A DNA stretch of 64,000 bases from Kribbella sp. NBC_01245 (GTDB lineage: Bacteria; Actinomycetota; Actinomycetes; Propionibacteriales; Kribbellaceae): NCBI RefSeq assembly GCF_036226525.1, contig NZ_CP108487.1, forward strand, positions 310,001 through 374,000, written 5' to 3'. Shown here piece by piece: positions 24,082 to 32,414 of the stretch. The stretch's first letter is position 1. The number at the start of each line of letters is the position of its first letter. Both the position numbers and the translations under genes were made by a program. A model generated the notes under the pieces. The model was not told the origin of the DNA, did no database searches, and saw only the letters and a program-made list of their open reading frames with translations.

Positions 24082-25743
24082 CTATTTGGCGTTGGCATAG
24101 CACTCGACGGTGGCGATGGTGAAGGGGAAGCGGGTGGGGGTTTCGCCGAAGGCTATTCGGCCGGCGAGGGCGCCCGCGGCGCGGATCGCGTCCGCCACCT
24201 GGTCGGCCTCGTCGGCCGGGCAATGCACGATCACCTCGTCATGCTGGAAGAAGACCAGCTCGGCCTGGAGGTCGACGATCGAGCGACGCAACGCGGCCAG
24301 CATCAGCAGCGCCCAGTCGGCAGCACTGCCCTGTACGACGAAGTTGCGGGTGAAGCGCCCACGAGCCCGCGCGTCCGAGCCGGAATAGCCCGCGGCATAC
24401 CGCGTCTCCTCGACCTCGACCGACGGATCGACCTCGCCAGTCCGTACGGCGGGTGGGCAGGTGCGGCCGAGATGCGTACGCACCAGGCGCCCCTCCTCCC
24501 CGGCACGGGCCGCGTCGTCGACGTACGCCACGGCCGTGGGGAAACGGCGACGGAGATCGGCCAGATTCTTCAGGCCGTCGCCCGAAGTCTGGCCGTAGAT
24601 CGCCCCGAGCACCGCGAGCTTGGCCGTATCGCGATCACCCGCGAAGGCCCGATCCGAGACGGCCTTGTAGAGGTCGCTCGCCTGCCCGGCCACTTCCATG
24701 AACGCCTTGTCCCGGGAGATCGCCGCCAGGATGCGTGGCTCGAGTTGATCCGCGTCGGCCACGACCAAGCGCCAGCCGGGATCGGCGACGACGGCCCGGC
24801 GGATGACCTTCGGTATCTGCAGCGCGCCACCGCCGTTCGTGACCCAGCGCCCGGTCGCCGTACCGCCGGGCAGGTAACCGGGTCTGAAGCGGCCGCCGTG
24901 CACCCAGTCCTGCAACCAGGACCAACCGTTTGCCGTGTAGATCCGGTAGAGCGACCGATAGGCGAGCAATGGCGCGACTGCCGGATGGTCGATCGCGGAG
25001 AGCTCCCAGCGCCGGGTCGAGCGGACCTTGATACCGGCTTGGCCGAACGCCTTGATCACGTCCGCCGCGAGCGCGGGACGGACCGGCCGCCCGAACGCTT
25101 CGGAGACCTGGTCGGCGAGCTCGGCCAGCCGGCGCGGCTCGACGCCGCCCGCATAGCGCTCGCCGAGCAGCTCGTCGAGGAGGGCACGATGCACGTCGGC
25201 ACTCCAGGGCAGACCGGCCTGATCCATCTCGGCGGCGACGAGCATGCCCGCCGACTCGGCCGCGGTGAGCAGGCGCATCCGGTCGGGATCGACCGCCTTC
25301 TCGTGCCGCTGGAGCTGATCGACGTACACCGTCAGCAACGCGTCGAACGGCACCGGCGTCGGCTGGATCTCGAACAGCGACGACTGCGATCCCGGCTCGG
25401 CCGCTCGCAACGGCGGATCCGGCGGCACCTCATGCCCTTGTAATCGCGCCCACGCGGCCGCCGCCGAACGAGGCTCGCCGAATCGCCCTTCGTGCGCGAG
25501 CAACAAGCCCTCGGCGTTCTCGATGTCATAGCAGCGCTCGAGCCGAACCCCGGCCGCGAGCAGCCGGGGATAGACGTCCGCCGTAGCACGCCAAACCCAC
25601 CGGTCCACCGCCGGACGCGAGCGCACGGCAGCGACCAGATCGCCCTCGCGCTGGATCGGACCCGCCGGCCGCCCGTCCACCCCGAGCGCGACGACCTCAG
25701 CCCCACCGCCCTCCAGCGGCGCAATGGCCCACCGTTCGCTCAT
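24082..25743 (-). CDS. DNA polymerase I-like protein lacking the 5' nuclease (bifunctional 3'-5' exonuclease/polymerase type)
   Basis: 553 residues from ATG 25743, much shorter than Pol I (about 900). Polymerase motif A is VVADADQLEPRILAAIS, the fingers helix is RDTAKLAVLGAIYGQ (Arg and Lys kept, the usual Phe replaced by Leu), and motif C is FFQHDEVIVHC. The 5'-nuclease domain is absent. The N-terminal 200 residues stand where the proofreading domain would be, but a clear D-x-E and the other acidic exonuclease residues are not visible, so proofreading may be lost. Probable role in repair or gap filling. The region between its start and the repeat array holds its promoter. Confidence 0.82.
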   Translation of the reverse strand: MSERWAIAPLEGGGAEVVALGVDGRPAGPIQREGDLVAAVRSRPAVDRWVWRATADVYPRLLAAGVRLERCYDIENAEGLLLAHEGRFGEPRSAAAAWARLQGHEVPPDPPLRAAEPGSQSSLFEIQPTPVPFDALLTVYVDQLQRHEKAVDPDRMRLLTAAESAGMLVAAEMDQAGLPWSADVHRALLDELLGERYAGGVEPRRLAELADQVSEAFGRPVRPALAADVIKAFGQAGIKVRSTRRWELSAIDHPAVAPLLAYRSLYRIYTANGWSWLQDWVHGGRFRPGYLPGGTATGRWVTNGGGALQIPKVIRRAVVADPGWRLVVADADQLEPRILAAISRDKAFMEVAGQASDLYKAVSDRAFAGDRDTAKLAVLGAIYGQTSGDGLKNLADLRRRFPTAVAYVDDAARAGEEGRLVRTHLGRTCPPAVRTGEVDPSVEVEETRYAAGYSGSDARARGRFTRNFVVQGSAADWALLMLAALRRSIVDLQAELVFFQHDEVIVHCPADEADQVADAIRAAGALAGRIAFGETPTRFPFTIATVECYANAK

Positions 25744-25820
25744 AGTTTCGATTCTCACACCACCCACCGACATTTCCCGCCACCCCGCCCTCCTCCTTGC
25801 GACCCGCTCCTTTCCTCCTT

Positions 25821-26101
25821 CCGCGAGTGGTCACTTCTGACCGCCGCCACGGCCCTCGCCTTCCTTCCACGAGTGGTCGCGTCTGACCGCCGCCGCTGTT
25901 CCCCTTCTTCCTGCCGCCAGTGGTCAGGTCTGACCGCGGCGCTCCCCTTCTTCATGCCGCGAGTGGTCGCGTCTGACCGAGTCGCGACCTCCTTCTTCCC
26001 GCCGCGAGTGGCCGCGTCTGACCGCCGCGCGGACCAGACGCGACCACTCGCGGGAGGTGGAAGGGGTGACCGTCGCGTGGATCGGACGCGACCACTCGCG
26101 G
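25821..26101. repeat. Array of a 27-bp repeat: five direct copies, then two inverted
   Basis: The unit is close to CCGCGAGTGGTCGCGTCTGA followed by CCGCCGC. Direct copies start at 25821, 25867, 25914, 25957 and 26002 (spacing 46, 47, 43, 45), and the gaps share CCCCTTCTTCC. Inverted copies are at 26031-26053 and 26081-26101, and copies five and six face each other as a large palindrome. It fills the divergent space between the polymerase gene and pdxR. The core CGCGTCYGACCG is shared with the other repeat family at 2438 and 53706. Confidence 0.88.
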
Positions 26102-26122
26102 CAAAGGGGAGGAGGGGCGCGG

Positions 26123-26150
26123 TAAGTCCAGTTGTGGGAGAGTGGACTTA
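26123..26150. promoter_or_regulatory. PdxR operator 1, overlapping the pdxR start
   Basis: TAAGTCCA (26123-26130), 12 bases, TGGACTTA (26143-26150): perfect 8-bp arms. The final A is the first base of the pdxR ATG, so a bound protein would block start of the message (autoregulation). The half-site AGTGGACTTA resembles the AAAGTGGWCTA motif described for PdxR of Corynebacterium. The same architecture recurs at 27521. Confidence 0.75.
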
Positions 26151-27538
26151 TGTGGCGGACCGATGACCTTGATGCCGCGGATGGGACCAAGACCGCGCAG
26201 GTGGAGAGCCTGGTGTTGCGGCGGATCGAGCGGGGTGACCTGTCGATCGGGTCGCGGTTGCCGTCCGAGCGGGTGCTCGCGGAACGCTTGGGCGTCAGCC
26301 GGGTCACTGTTGTACGTGCGCTCGACCAGCTCCGCGCGGACGGCGTACTCGAGACCCGGCGCGGCTCCGGCACCCACGTCCGGCCACTCGATCGCCTGCT
26401 CGACCCGATCGCGCCTGCCTCGACCGTCAGCCGGACCCAAACCGAGAAGACCGACGCGGAAGCACCCCTGCTCGACCTCCGGTTCGCCACCACCGCCGCG
26501 CCGCACGACGTCGCCGAGGCGTGCGCGCAACTCGTCACGGGTGGGCTGCCGCAGGCGATGGGTGGGGATGGGCCGCCGCCGGGTGGTTCGGCCGGACTCC
26601 GCGCCGTACTGGCTGAACAGCTCACCAGGGAAGGCGTTCCGACCGAGGCGGATCAGCTGACGCTCACGGTTGGCGCCGCCGCCGGGTTGAACGCCGCGCT
26701 GGCCGGGTTGGACCTCGGCGCGGGCGTCGCGATCACCGAGTCCCCGACGTACCCGGCGGCCCTCGACATCCTCCGGCGGCACAACCTGGACATCGTCGGT
26801 TGGCCCGCGGGCGTTTGGGATCCGGATCAACTCGCGCATCTCTGCCGCCGGCACAAGCCGAAGCTGATCTACCTCCAGGCCGACAACCACAATCCGACCG
26901 GGTTGAGCCTGCCGGCCGATCGCCGTACCGAGGTGGTCGAGATCGCCCGCCGGTACGACGCGGCGCTGGTCTGCGACGAGACCCTGCGGCCGCTCTGGCT
27001 GTCGGATACCGAGCAGCCCGGACCGCTCAGCCGGTATCCGCGGACGGTCAGCGTCGGCAGTCTGAGCAAGACGGTGTGGGGCGGTCTGCGCGTCGGCTGG
27101 GTGCGCAGCGGTCGCCAGCTCCGGCGCCGGATGACCACGGCCGCGCAGCTCAACATCACCTCGCCGAGCGCGCTGGACGACTTGCTCGCGCAGGCGCTGG
27201 CGGATCGCCTGGACCAATTAGTTGTACGACGGCGCGCCCGGTTGCGGGCCAACCTGGCGGCGCTGGAGACGGGTCTTCGGACCTTGCCGGGCGTGGCATG
27301 GGCCACGCCGACGGGCGGGATGACGCTCTGGCTGGAGCTGACGGAGCTACGGTCGCGCCGGGTGCTGGAGATCGCGCGTTCGCACGGGTTGTTGCTGAGC
27401 GCGGGGGAGTTGTTCACGCCTGACGGGGCGGATCGGCGGCACGTGCGGATCCCGTTCACCGCGCCGCCGGAAACCCTGGGCCTGGTGGTGAGCCGGTTGG
27501 GCCAGGCGTTGACCGAGGCATCAGTCCACTCGATCTGA
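26150..27538 (+). CDS. pdxR: MocR-type GntR/aminotransferase regulator, probable PdxR
   Basis: 462 residues from ATG 26150. A GntR winged helix (about 10-75) includes SLVLRRIERGDLSIGSRLPS and AERLGVSRVTVVRALDQLR. A type I aminotransferase-like domain follows (about 100-460), with YLQADNHNPTGLSL and the PLP-binding Lys in SVGSLSKTVWGG. MocR proteins use PLP as an effector instead of for catalysis. It lies directly upstream of pdxS on the same strand, and matching operators lie at its own start and before pdxS, so control of vitamin B6 synthesis is well supported; the direction (activator or repressor) is not decided. Confidence 0.9.
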   Translation: MWRTDDLDAADGTKTAQVESLVLRRIERGDLSIGSRLPSERVLAERLGVSRVTVVRALDQLRADGVLETRRGSGTHVRPLDRLLDPIAPASTVSRTQTEKTDAEAPLLDLRFATTAAPHDVAEACAQLVTGGLPQAMGGDGPPPGGSAGLRAVLAEQLTREGVPTEADQLTLTVGAAAGLNAALAGLDLGAGVAITESPTYPAALDILRRHNLDIVGWPAGVWDPDQLAHLCRRHKPKLIYLQADNHNPTGLSLPADRRTEVVEIARRYDAALVCDETLRPLWLSDTEQPGPLSRYPRTVSVGSLSKTVWGGLRVGWVRSGRQLRRRMTTAAQLNITSPSALDDLLAQALADRLDQLVVRRRARLRANLAALETGLRTLPGVAWATPTGGMTLWLELTELRSRRVLEIARSHGLLLSAGELFTPDGADRRHVRIPFTAPPETLGLVVSRLGQALTEASVHSI

Positions 27539-27548
27539 GGTGGACTGA
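27521..27548. promoter_or_regulatory. PdxR operator 2, upstream of pdxS
   Basis: TCAGTCCA (27521-27528), 12 bases, TGGACTGA (27541-27548): perfect 8-bp arms with exactly the spacing of operator 1. It straddles the pdxR stop codon (27536-27538) and ends 63 bases before the pdxS start, as expected for control of an internal pdxS promoter. Confidence 0.75.
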
Positions 27549-27611
27549 TATCGGGCTGCCGCGACCACTTACGCTGGGAGCGCAGCAGCCAGCACATTCA
27601 TGGAGGATCGA

Positions 27612-28508
27612 GTGACCGAGAACAGCCCGCAGACCGGTACGTCGAAGGTCAAGCGCGGAATGGCCGAAATGCTCAAGGGTGGCGTCATCATGGACGTCGT
27701 CAACGCCGAGCAGGCCAAGATCGCCGAAGATGCCGGCGCCGTCGCGGTGATGGCACTCGAGCGGGTCCCGGCCGACATCCGGGCCCAGGGTGGCGTCTCC
27801 CGGATGAGCGACCCGGACATGATCGACGGCATCATCGCGGCCGTCTCGATCCCGGTGATGGCCAAGGCCCGGATCGGTCACTTCGTCGAGGCCCAGGTGC
27901 TGCAGAGCCTCGGTGTCGACTACATCGACGAGTCCGAGGTGCTGACCCCGGCCGACTACGCGAACCACATCGACAAGTGGAACTTCACCGTTCCCTTCGT
28001 CTGTGGCGCGACCAACCTGGGTGAGGCGCTGCGACGCATCACCGAGGGCGCGGCGATGATCCGCAGCAAGGGCGAGGCCGGCACCGGCGACGTGTCGAAC
28101 GCGACCACGCACATGCGCCAGATCCGCCAGCAGATCCGCCACCTGCAGAACCTTCCCGAGGACGAGCTGTACGTCGCCGCCAAGGAGCTCCAGGCGCCGT
28201 ACGAGCTGGTCAAGGAGGTCGCTGCACTCGGCAAGCTTCCGGTCGTGCTGTTCACCGCGGGCGGTATCGCCACCCCGGCCGACGCCGCGATGATGATGCA
28301 GCTCGGCGCCGAGGGCGTGTTCGTCGGCTCTGGCATCTTCAAGTCCGGCAACCCGGCACAGCGCGCTGAGGCCATCGTGAAGGCGACCACCTTCTTCGAC
28401 GACGCTGACGTGATCGCCAAGGTCTCCCGCGGTCTGGGCGAGGCCATGGTCGGCATCAACGTCGACGAGATCCCCGAGCCGCACCGTCTTTCAGAGCGCG
28501 GCTGGTGA
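27612..28508 (+). CDS. pdxS: Pyridoxal 5'-phosphate synthase, PdxS (lyase) subunit
   Basis: 298 residues from GTG 27612, chosen because GGAGG (27602-27606) precedes it; ATG 27600 would overlap that site. Motifs: [51 protein letters not shown] (ribose-phosphate-binding Lys region), [23 protein letters not shown] (second catalytic Lys) and [13 protein letters not shown]. The barrel makes PLP from ribulose/ribose 5-phosphate, glyceraldehyde 3-phosphate and ammonia supplied by PdxT. Near-complete family length. It heads pdxS-DUF6891-pdxT-yebC and is probably controlled by PdxR. Confidence 0.97.
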   Translation: MTENSPQTGTSKVKRGMAEMLKGGVIMDVVNAEQAKIAEDAGAVAVMALERVPADIRAQGGVSRMSDPDMIDGIIAAVSIPVMAKARIGHFVEAQVLQSLGVDYIDESEVLTPADYANHIDKWNFTVPFVCGATNLGEALRRITEGAAMIRSKGEAGTGDVSNATTHMRQIRQQIRHLQNLPEDELYVAAKELQAPYELVKEVAALGKLPVVLFTAGGIATPADAAMMMQLGAEGVFVGSGIFKSGNPAQRAEAIVKATTFFDDADVIAKVSRGLGEAMVGINVDEIPEPHRLSERGW

Positions 28509-29083
28509 TCACTGGGCTCAGTGACCGGACCGACCGGGAGTTGCGCGGCCTAGCCCGCGTCCTGGTCCGGTCCGGTTATGCCGACCGGGCCGAGGTAGAG
28601 GCCGCACTGACCGAGGCTGTCCGCGAGGACGCGCCTGAGGTCGATGCGGCCGCCCTGGTGCCCGAGTTGATCACTGAGGCCGTCGCGGACCTAGAAGCTG
28701 ATGCGGCGACATGGCCCGCTCAGACCGACACGGACCGCCTGGACGACGTACTGGATGAGCTGGAGGCTCTCGGGCTTGTAGTTGTCCGGTACTGCGCTGA
28801 CCACCATGACGCTCGTAAGGCGCTAGAGGCCGCTACCGAGCCCAAAGGCGTCGTGTTCTTCACGGACACCGACGTCTGGCACGCGGTCGACTTCGGGATG
28901 CTCGAGCTGAAGGTGTGGCACCCCGACACGGCAAACGTCGCGCCGGGGGAGGCCTTGCTGGACGACGTACTGGCTCTTCTGGCCGGGCGGGGTATTCAAG
29001 CGGCCTTCGACGAGGGCCGGATCGAGACCACCATCAACTGGCAGCGCCGAGGAGACTGTGACTTTGAGGAGCGACGTGAGTAA
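28505..29083 (+). CDS. DUF6891-like protein between pdxS and pdxT
   Basis: 192 residues from GTG 28505, overlapping the pdxS stop (GTGA). Two helical halves: [26 protein letters not shown] at the N-terminus and, after [15 protein letters not shown], the block [25 protein letters not shown], which matches the DUF6891 type as I know it. Function unknown. Position inside a PLP-synthase operon, with overlaps at both ends (29076 pdxT start lies before its stop at 29083), implies tight co-expression with PdxS/PdxT; many actinobacteria carry a different gene at this place. Confidence 0.7.
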   Translation: MITGLSDRTDRELRGLARVLVRSGYADRAEVEAALTEAVREDAPEVDAAALVPELITEAVADLEADAATWPAQTDTDRLDDVLDELEALGLVVVRYCADHHDARKALEAATEPKGVVFFTDTDVWHAVDFGMLELKVWHPDTANVAPGEALLDDVLALLAGRGIQAAFDEGRIETTINWQRRGDCDFEERRE

Positions 29084-29675
29084 GCCCGTGGTCGGTGTAT
29101 TCGCTCTGCAGGGCAATGTCCGCGAGCACTTGGCCATGCTGGCGCAGGTCGGCGTCGAGGGCCGGGCGGTACGACGTCCGTCGGAGCTGGCCGAGGTCGA
29201 CGGCCTAGTGCTGCCGGGTGGCGAGTCGACCACGATGGACAAGCTGGCGCGCGCGTTCGACCTGTTCGAGCCGTTGCAGAAGCGGATCGCGGACGGGATG
29301 CCGACGTTCGGGACCTGCGCCGGGATGATCATGCTGGCGAACGAGATCAATGGTGGCATCGAAGGCCAGGAGACGCTCGGCGGGCTGGATGTGACCGTCC
29401 GCCGGAACGCCTTCGGCCGCCAGGTGGACTCGTTCGAGGCGGATCTGGACTTCGCCGCGCTGGACACGCCGTACCACGCCGTCTTCATCCGGGCGCCGTG
29501 GGTGGAACGGGTCGGACTGGACGTCGAGACCCTGGCGACGGTCACGGAAGGCCCGGCCGCGGGTAGGATCGTCGCGGTTCGCCAAGATCGGCTGCTCGCC
29601 ACGTCGTTCCACCCGGAGATGACCGGGGACGCACGACTGCACGGCCTGTTCGCCGAGATCGTGCGCGGCCAGTAG
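29076..29675 (+). CDS. pdxT: Pyridoxal 5'-phosphate synthase, PdxT (glutaminase) subunit
   Basis: 199 residues from GTG 29076 with GAGGAG upstream; GTG 29058 is a second possibility. Class I glutamine amidotransferase triad: GGESTT (oxyanion strand), GTCAGM with the nucleophile Cys, and SFHPEMTGD with His and Glu. [13 protein letters not shown] is the PdxT-typical N-terminus and IRAPWVE is also conserved. It hydrolyses glutamine and passes ammonia to PdxS. It overlaps the upstream DUF6891 gene by eight bases. Confidence 0.96.
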   Translation: MSKPVVGVFALQGNVREHLAMLAQVGVEGRAVRRPSELAEVDGLVLPGGESTTMDKLARAFDLFEPLQKRIADGMPTFGTCAGMIMLANEINGGIEGQETLGGLDVTVRRNAFGRQVDSFEADLDFAALDTPYHAVFIRAPWVERVGLDVETLATVTEGPAAGRIVAVRQDRLLATSFHPEMTGDARLHGLFAEIVRGQ

Positions 29676-29709
29676 CCAGGTAGAAGCAGTCGGGAAGGTT
29701 GGGTCGCGC

Positions 29710-30471
29710 ATGTCAGGCCACTCCAAATGGGCCACTACGAAGCACAAGAAGGCCGTCATCGACGCGAGGCGCGGCAAGCTCTTCGCGAAGCTGATCAAGA
29801 ACATCGAGGTGGCTGCCCGCACGGGCGGTGGCGACCTGGCCGGTAACCCGACCCTCTACGACGCCGTTCAGAAGGCGAAGAAGTCGTCGGTCCCGAACGA
29901 CAACATCGACCGCGCGGTCAAGCGTGGTTCCGGTGCCGAGGCGGGTGGCGCCGACTGGCAGTCGATCACCTACGAGGGCTACGGCCCGAACGGTGTGGCG
30001 ATGCTGATCGAGTGCCTGACCGACAACCGGAACCGGGCCGCGGCGGATGTCCGTACCGCGATGACCCGGAACGGCGGCTCGCTCGCCGACCCGAACAGCG
30101 TCGCGTACCTGTTCAACCGCAAGGGCGTCATCGTGCTGGCCAAGGAGCAGGACGGCCGCAGCCTGACCGAGGACGACGTGATGGAGGCCGTGCTCGAGGC
30201 CGGCGCCGACGAGGTGAACGATCTCGGCGAGTCCTTCGAGGTGATCAGCGAGGCCGGTGACCTGGTCGCGGTCCGGACCGCGTTGCAGGCCGCGGGCATC
30301 GACTACGAGTCGGCCGACGCGTCGTTCGTGCCGTCGATGACCGTCGAACTCGACGCCGACGGCGCGGGCAAGATCTTCCGCCTGATCGACGCCCTCGAGG
30401 ACAGCGACGACGTACAGAACGTCTACGCCAACTTCGACGTCTCCGACGAGGTCATGGCCGAGGTCGGCTGA
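29710..30471 (+). CDS. YebC/PmpR-family regulatory protein
   Basis: 253 residues from ATG 29710. The family start [20 protein letters not shown] is complete, followed by [39 protein letters not shown] and the C-terminal [16 protein letters not shown]. YebC proteins are DNA-binding regulators and were more recently linked to relief of ribosome stalling. In actinobacteria yebC normally stands between pdxT and ruvC; here ruvC is 12.6 kb away. The 3' region (30472-30560) shows only weak GC palindromes. Confidence 0.95.
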   Translation: MSGHSKWATTKHKKAVIDARRGKLFAKLIKNIEVAARTGGGDLAGNPTLYDAVQKAKKSSVPNDNIDRAVKRGSGAEAGGADWQSITYEGYGPNGVAMLIECLTDNRNRAAADVRTAMTRNGGSLADPNSVAYLFNRKGVIVLAKEQDGRSLTEDDVMEAVLEAGADEVNDLGESFEVISEAGDLVAVRTALQAAGIDYESADASFVPSMTVELDADGAGKIFRLIDALEDSDDVQNVYANFDVSDEVMAEVG

Positions 30472-30563
30472 CCTCTCCGCGGTGTCTCCGCGGTTTATTC
30501 GCGGCGCCTCGGTGGTGTCCGGAACTGGCCAATGGCTTTCCGTGCCCGGACGACTACAAGCCG

Positions 30564-30591
30564 TTGACGCTGGAGTTGTTAGCGATAACAC
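30564..30591 (+). promoter_or_regulatory. Promoter with LacI-type operator TGTTAGCGATAACA
   Basis: TTGACG (30564-30569) and TAACAC (30586-30591) are 16 bases apart. The near-palindrome TGTTAGCGATAACA (30577-30590) overlaps the -10 box and differs by one base from TGTTAGCGCTAACA, a known operator type of LacI-family sugar regulators. It drives the secreted beta-helix gene. Confidence 0.6.
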
Positions 30592-30601
30592 TCCCGGTCA
30601 A

Positions 30602-30629
30602 TGGAAAGCGATTGCCAGAGTCGCTTTCC
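30602..30629. promoter_or_regulatory. Second LacI-like operator and inverted repeat in the leader of the beta-helix gene
   Basis: TGGAAAGCGATTGCCA (30602-30617) matches 14 of 16 bases with TGGAGAGCGCTTGCCA at 39417-39432 in the importer operon promoter. It also begins a perfect 9-bp inverted repeat, GGAAAGCGA (30603-30611) and TCGCTTTCC (30621-30629), nine bases apart. Confidence 0.6.
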
Positions 30630-30648
30630 CTTGACTCGGGAGACTCTC

Positions 30649-31803
30649 ATGGCCAGATCCAAACGCATTGCGCTCCTCCTCGCCGTGCTCGCCGCGGCTG
30701 TCGCTCCGCCGGCTCAGGCGGCCCCGGCACCCGAACACGGGGTCGCGGCTGATTGCGGGACGGGCGCGTACAACGCCATCGTCACCGTCAGCGGAAGTAC
30801 GTGGAGCGCTCGCAACGGCAGCAGTACGAAGTACACCGGGTCGAGCATGATGGCCGCGATGCAGGCGGCGGTGAACAGCCTCACCGCCGGACGTACCTCC
30901 AAACAGCGAGTCGTCGTCCAAGGCTCGGGCACGGTCAGCGCGGGCTCGCGACTATCGCTCGCGAGCTACACCGTGCTCGACGTCTGCGGCACGATCAACG
31001 TGACCGGCTCCGGTTCGGGCGACCAGGCGCCGGTCTACGCGCGCGGGGTTCGCGACGTCGAGGTCCAGCATCTGAAGCTGACCGGCGCACCGCTGTACGG
31101 CATCTTCATGCGCAACGTCACCAACGTCATCCTCGGGCAGATCGACATGCGGCTGTCGGGCGGCCTCGGCATCCGGATCGACAACCGTGGCGACACGAGC
31201 CAGTGGACGAGGAACGTGCGGATCGACAACGTGTACGTCTCCGGCTCCGGCACCCACGGCGTCGAGACGTACGGCGTCGACGGTTTGACCATCGGCACCG
31301 TGACCGCTCGCAACACGCGTGATTCCGGCCTACTGCTCAACCAGACGATCAACGCCACGATCGGCACGGTGGACGCCGACGGCGCCGGCACTGGTACTGG
31401 GTACGCCGCCTTCCGGATGGCCAACCGCAACGGCCGGGTCGGCAGCAGCTATCCCACCAACATTCGCGTTGGCACGGTGATCGCGCGGGGTGGCGGCCGC
31501 GGGGTCTTTTGCGTATCCGAGAGTGGTGGTGCCGTGATCGACCGGGTGACGATCTCGAACACCGGCAACAACTCGATCCTGGTCGAGAACTGCTACAACG
31601 TGAACATCGCCGCCGTGAGCGGGTCGGTCTCAGGTGGTGGCGAAATCCGCCTCGCCGCGCGGACCGAGTTCGCCAACAACCGCGACATCACCATCCAGAA
31701 CCTCACGGTCACCAACTCGCGCATCACCGAAAACCCCTGCGGCACAAACACCACCTTCCGCAACATCACCCGCGTGAATTCCCCTATCAACGTCTGCAGC
31801 TAA
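30649..31803 (+). CDS. Secreted right-handed parallel beta-helix protein (pectin-lyase-like fold)
   Basis: 384 residues from ATG 30649 with GGGAG upstream. Signal peptide 1-24 (MARSKRIALLLAVLAAAVAP...AQA). The mature part is a run of about 20-residue rungs rich in V/I-x-V and N (VQHLKLTGAPLYGIFMRNVT, IDNVYVSGSGTHGVETYGVD, TVTARNTRDSGLLLNQTINA, VTISNTGNNSILVENCYNVN), the sequence look of a pectate-lyase/polygalacturonase beta-helix. No certain catalytic D-x-x-D or R-x-x-R set is seen, so lyase, hydrolase or binding role is open. Shared LacI-like sites link it to the rhamnogalacturonan operon downstream. Confidence 0.75.
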   Translation: MARSKRIALLLAVLAAAVAPPAQAAPAPEHGVAADCGTGAYNAIVTVSGSTWSARNGSSTKYTGSSMMAAMQAAVNSLTAGRTSKQRVVVQGSGTVSAGSRLSLASYTVLDVCGTINVTGSGSGDQAPVYARGVRDVEVQHLKLTGAPLYGIFMRNVTNVILGQIDMRLSGGLGIRIDNRGDTSQWTRNVRIDNVYVSGSGTHGVETYGVDGLTIGTVTARNTRDSGLLLNQTINATIGTVDADGAGTGTGYAAFRMANRNGRVGSSYPTNIRVGTVIARGGGRGVFCVSESGGAVIDRVTISNTGNNSILVENCYNVNIAAVSGSVSGGGEIRLAARTEFANNRDITIQNLTVTNSRITENPCGTNTTFRNITRVNSPINVCS

Positions 31804-31806
31804 ACA

Positions 31807-31930
31807 CCGTTCATCGGTCCCTTGTGACACGGCGCGTCGCGGTTCATCGGTCCCTTGTGACCAAGGGGTTTCGTGGTCACAAGGGCCCGACGATGGCCGA
31901 CACGCCGCGTCACAAGGGCCCGATGAACGG
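31807..31930. repeat. 124-bp nested foldback with the phrase TTCATCGGTCCCTTGTGAC
   Basis: Each arm is 56 bases (31807-31862; 31875-31930) and holds two copies of the phrase; the arms match at about 47 of 56 positions around a 12-base loop. The right arm recurs at 32615-32670 with 53 of 56 identities. The adjoining stretch to 32058 shows no other gene. Position between two plus-strand genes is compatible with a terminator, but the duplicated inner structure is not typical of one. Confidence 0.85.
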
Positions 31931-32058
31931 AATGGAGACGTGGGATCCGACGATAGGCGTAAGGGACCGTTTACGGGATACGCCGGATGCCTGGGGGAGC
32001 GACTGTGCGGCACGCTGAATCGCGAGCCTGAAAACGACTAGTCGAAGGATTGAGGATC

Positions 32059-32382
32059 GTGACCGAGTACGGAGACGAGGCGCGGACGTTGGGGGAGATC
32101 GGGGCCGTGTTCCGGGATGCGGGGCTGCAGGCGGTGCGGGTAGTGGTCCCGGCAGTGTTGGCTGAGCGGGCGGTTGCCTCCTGGCAACGGGACGACGAGG
32201 GCGCCGCACCGCGGACGGAGGACCCCACCGAAAGGCTGCGCCGGCATCGCGCGGGCACGCTCGCTCTGATCGGCCTCGCCATCACCGAGCGTGGACAGAC
32301 CGACGCGGACGGGAACACCGTGGTCGACCTCAGCCCGGAGCTGGTCGGCGTCGCGATGAACGCGGCCGACGACCTCGCCTGA
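32059..32382 (+). CDS. Small hypothetical protein
   Basis: 107 residues from GTG 32059, with TTGAGGATC as a reasonable ribosome site. Sequence features: an N-terminal helix with TLGEIGAVFRDAGLQAV, a Val-rich strand, an acidic/Arg linker (TEDPTERLRRHRAGT), and a C-terminal LSPELVGVAMNAADDLA. No signal peptide or membrane segment. I do not recognise it. It is enclosed between two repeat loci (31807-31930 and 32415-32670), so it may have moved together with them. Confidence 0.55.
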   Translation: MTEYGDEARTLGEIGAVFRDAGLQAVRVVVPAVLAERAVASWQRDDEGAAPRTEDPTERLRRHRAGTLALIGLAITERGQTDADGNTVVDLSPELVGVAMNAADDLA

Positions 32383-32414
32383 CCTCACGCCCGGTTAGAC
32401 CATCTTCGAACCTG

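Noticed and set aside
25821..26101. CRISPR array
   Set aside because: Repeats are only about 80-95% alike, the gaps resemble each other, orientation flips after copy five, and no cas-like gene is in the window.
30472..30563. Terminator after yebC
   Set aside because: Only short CCGCGG/CGCGG palindromes are present; not convincing.
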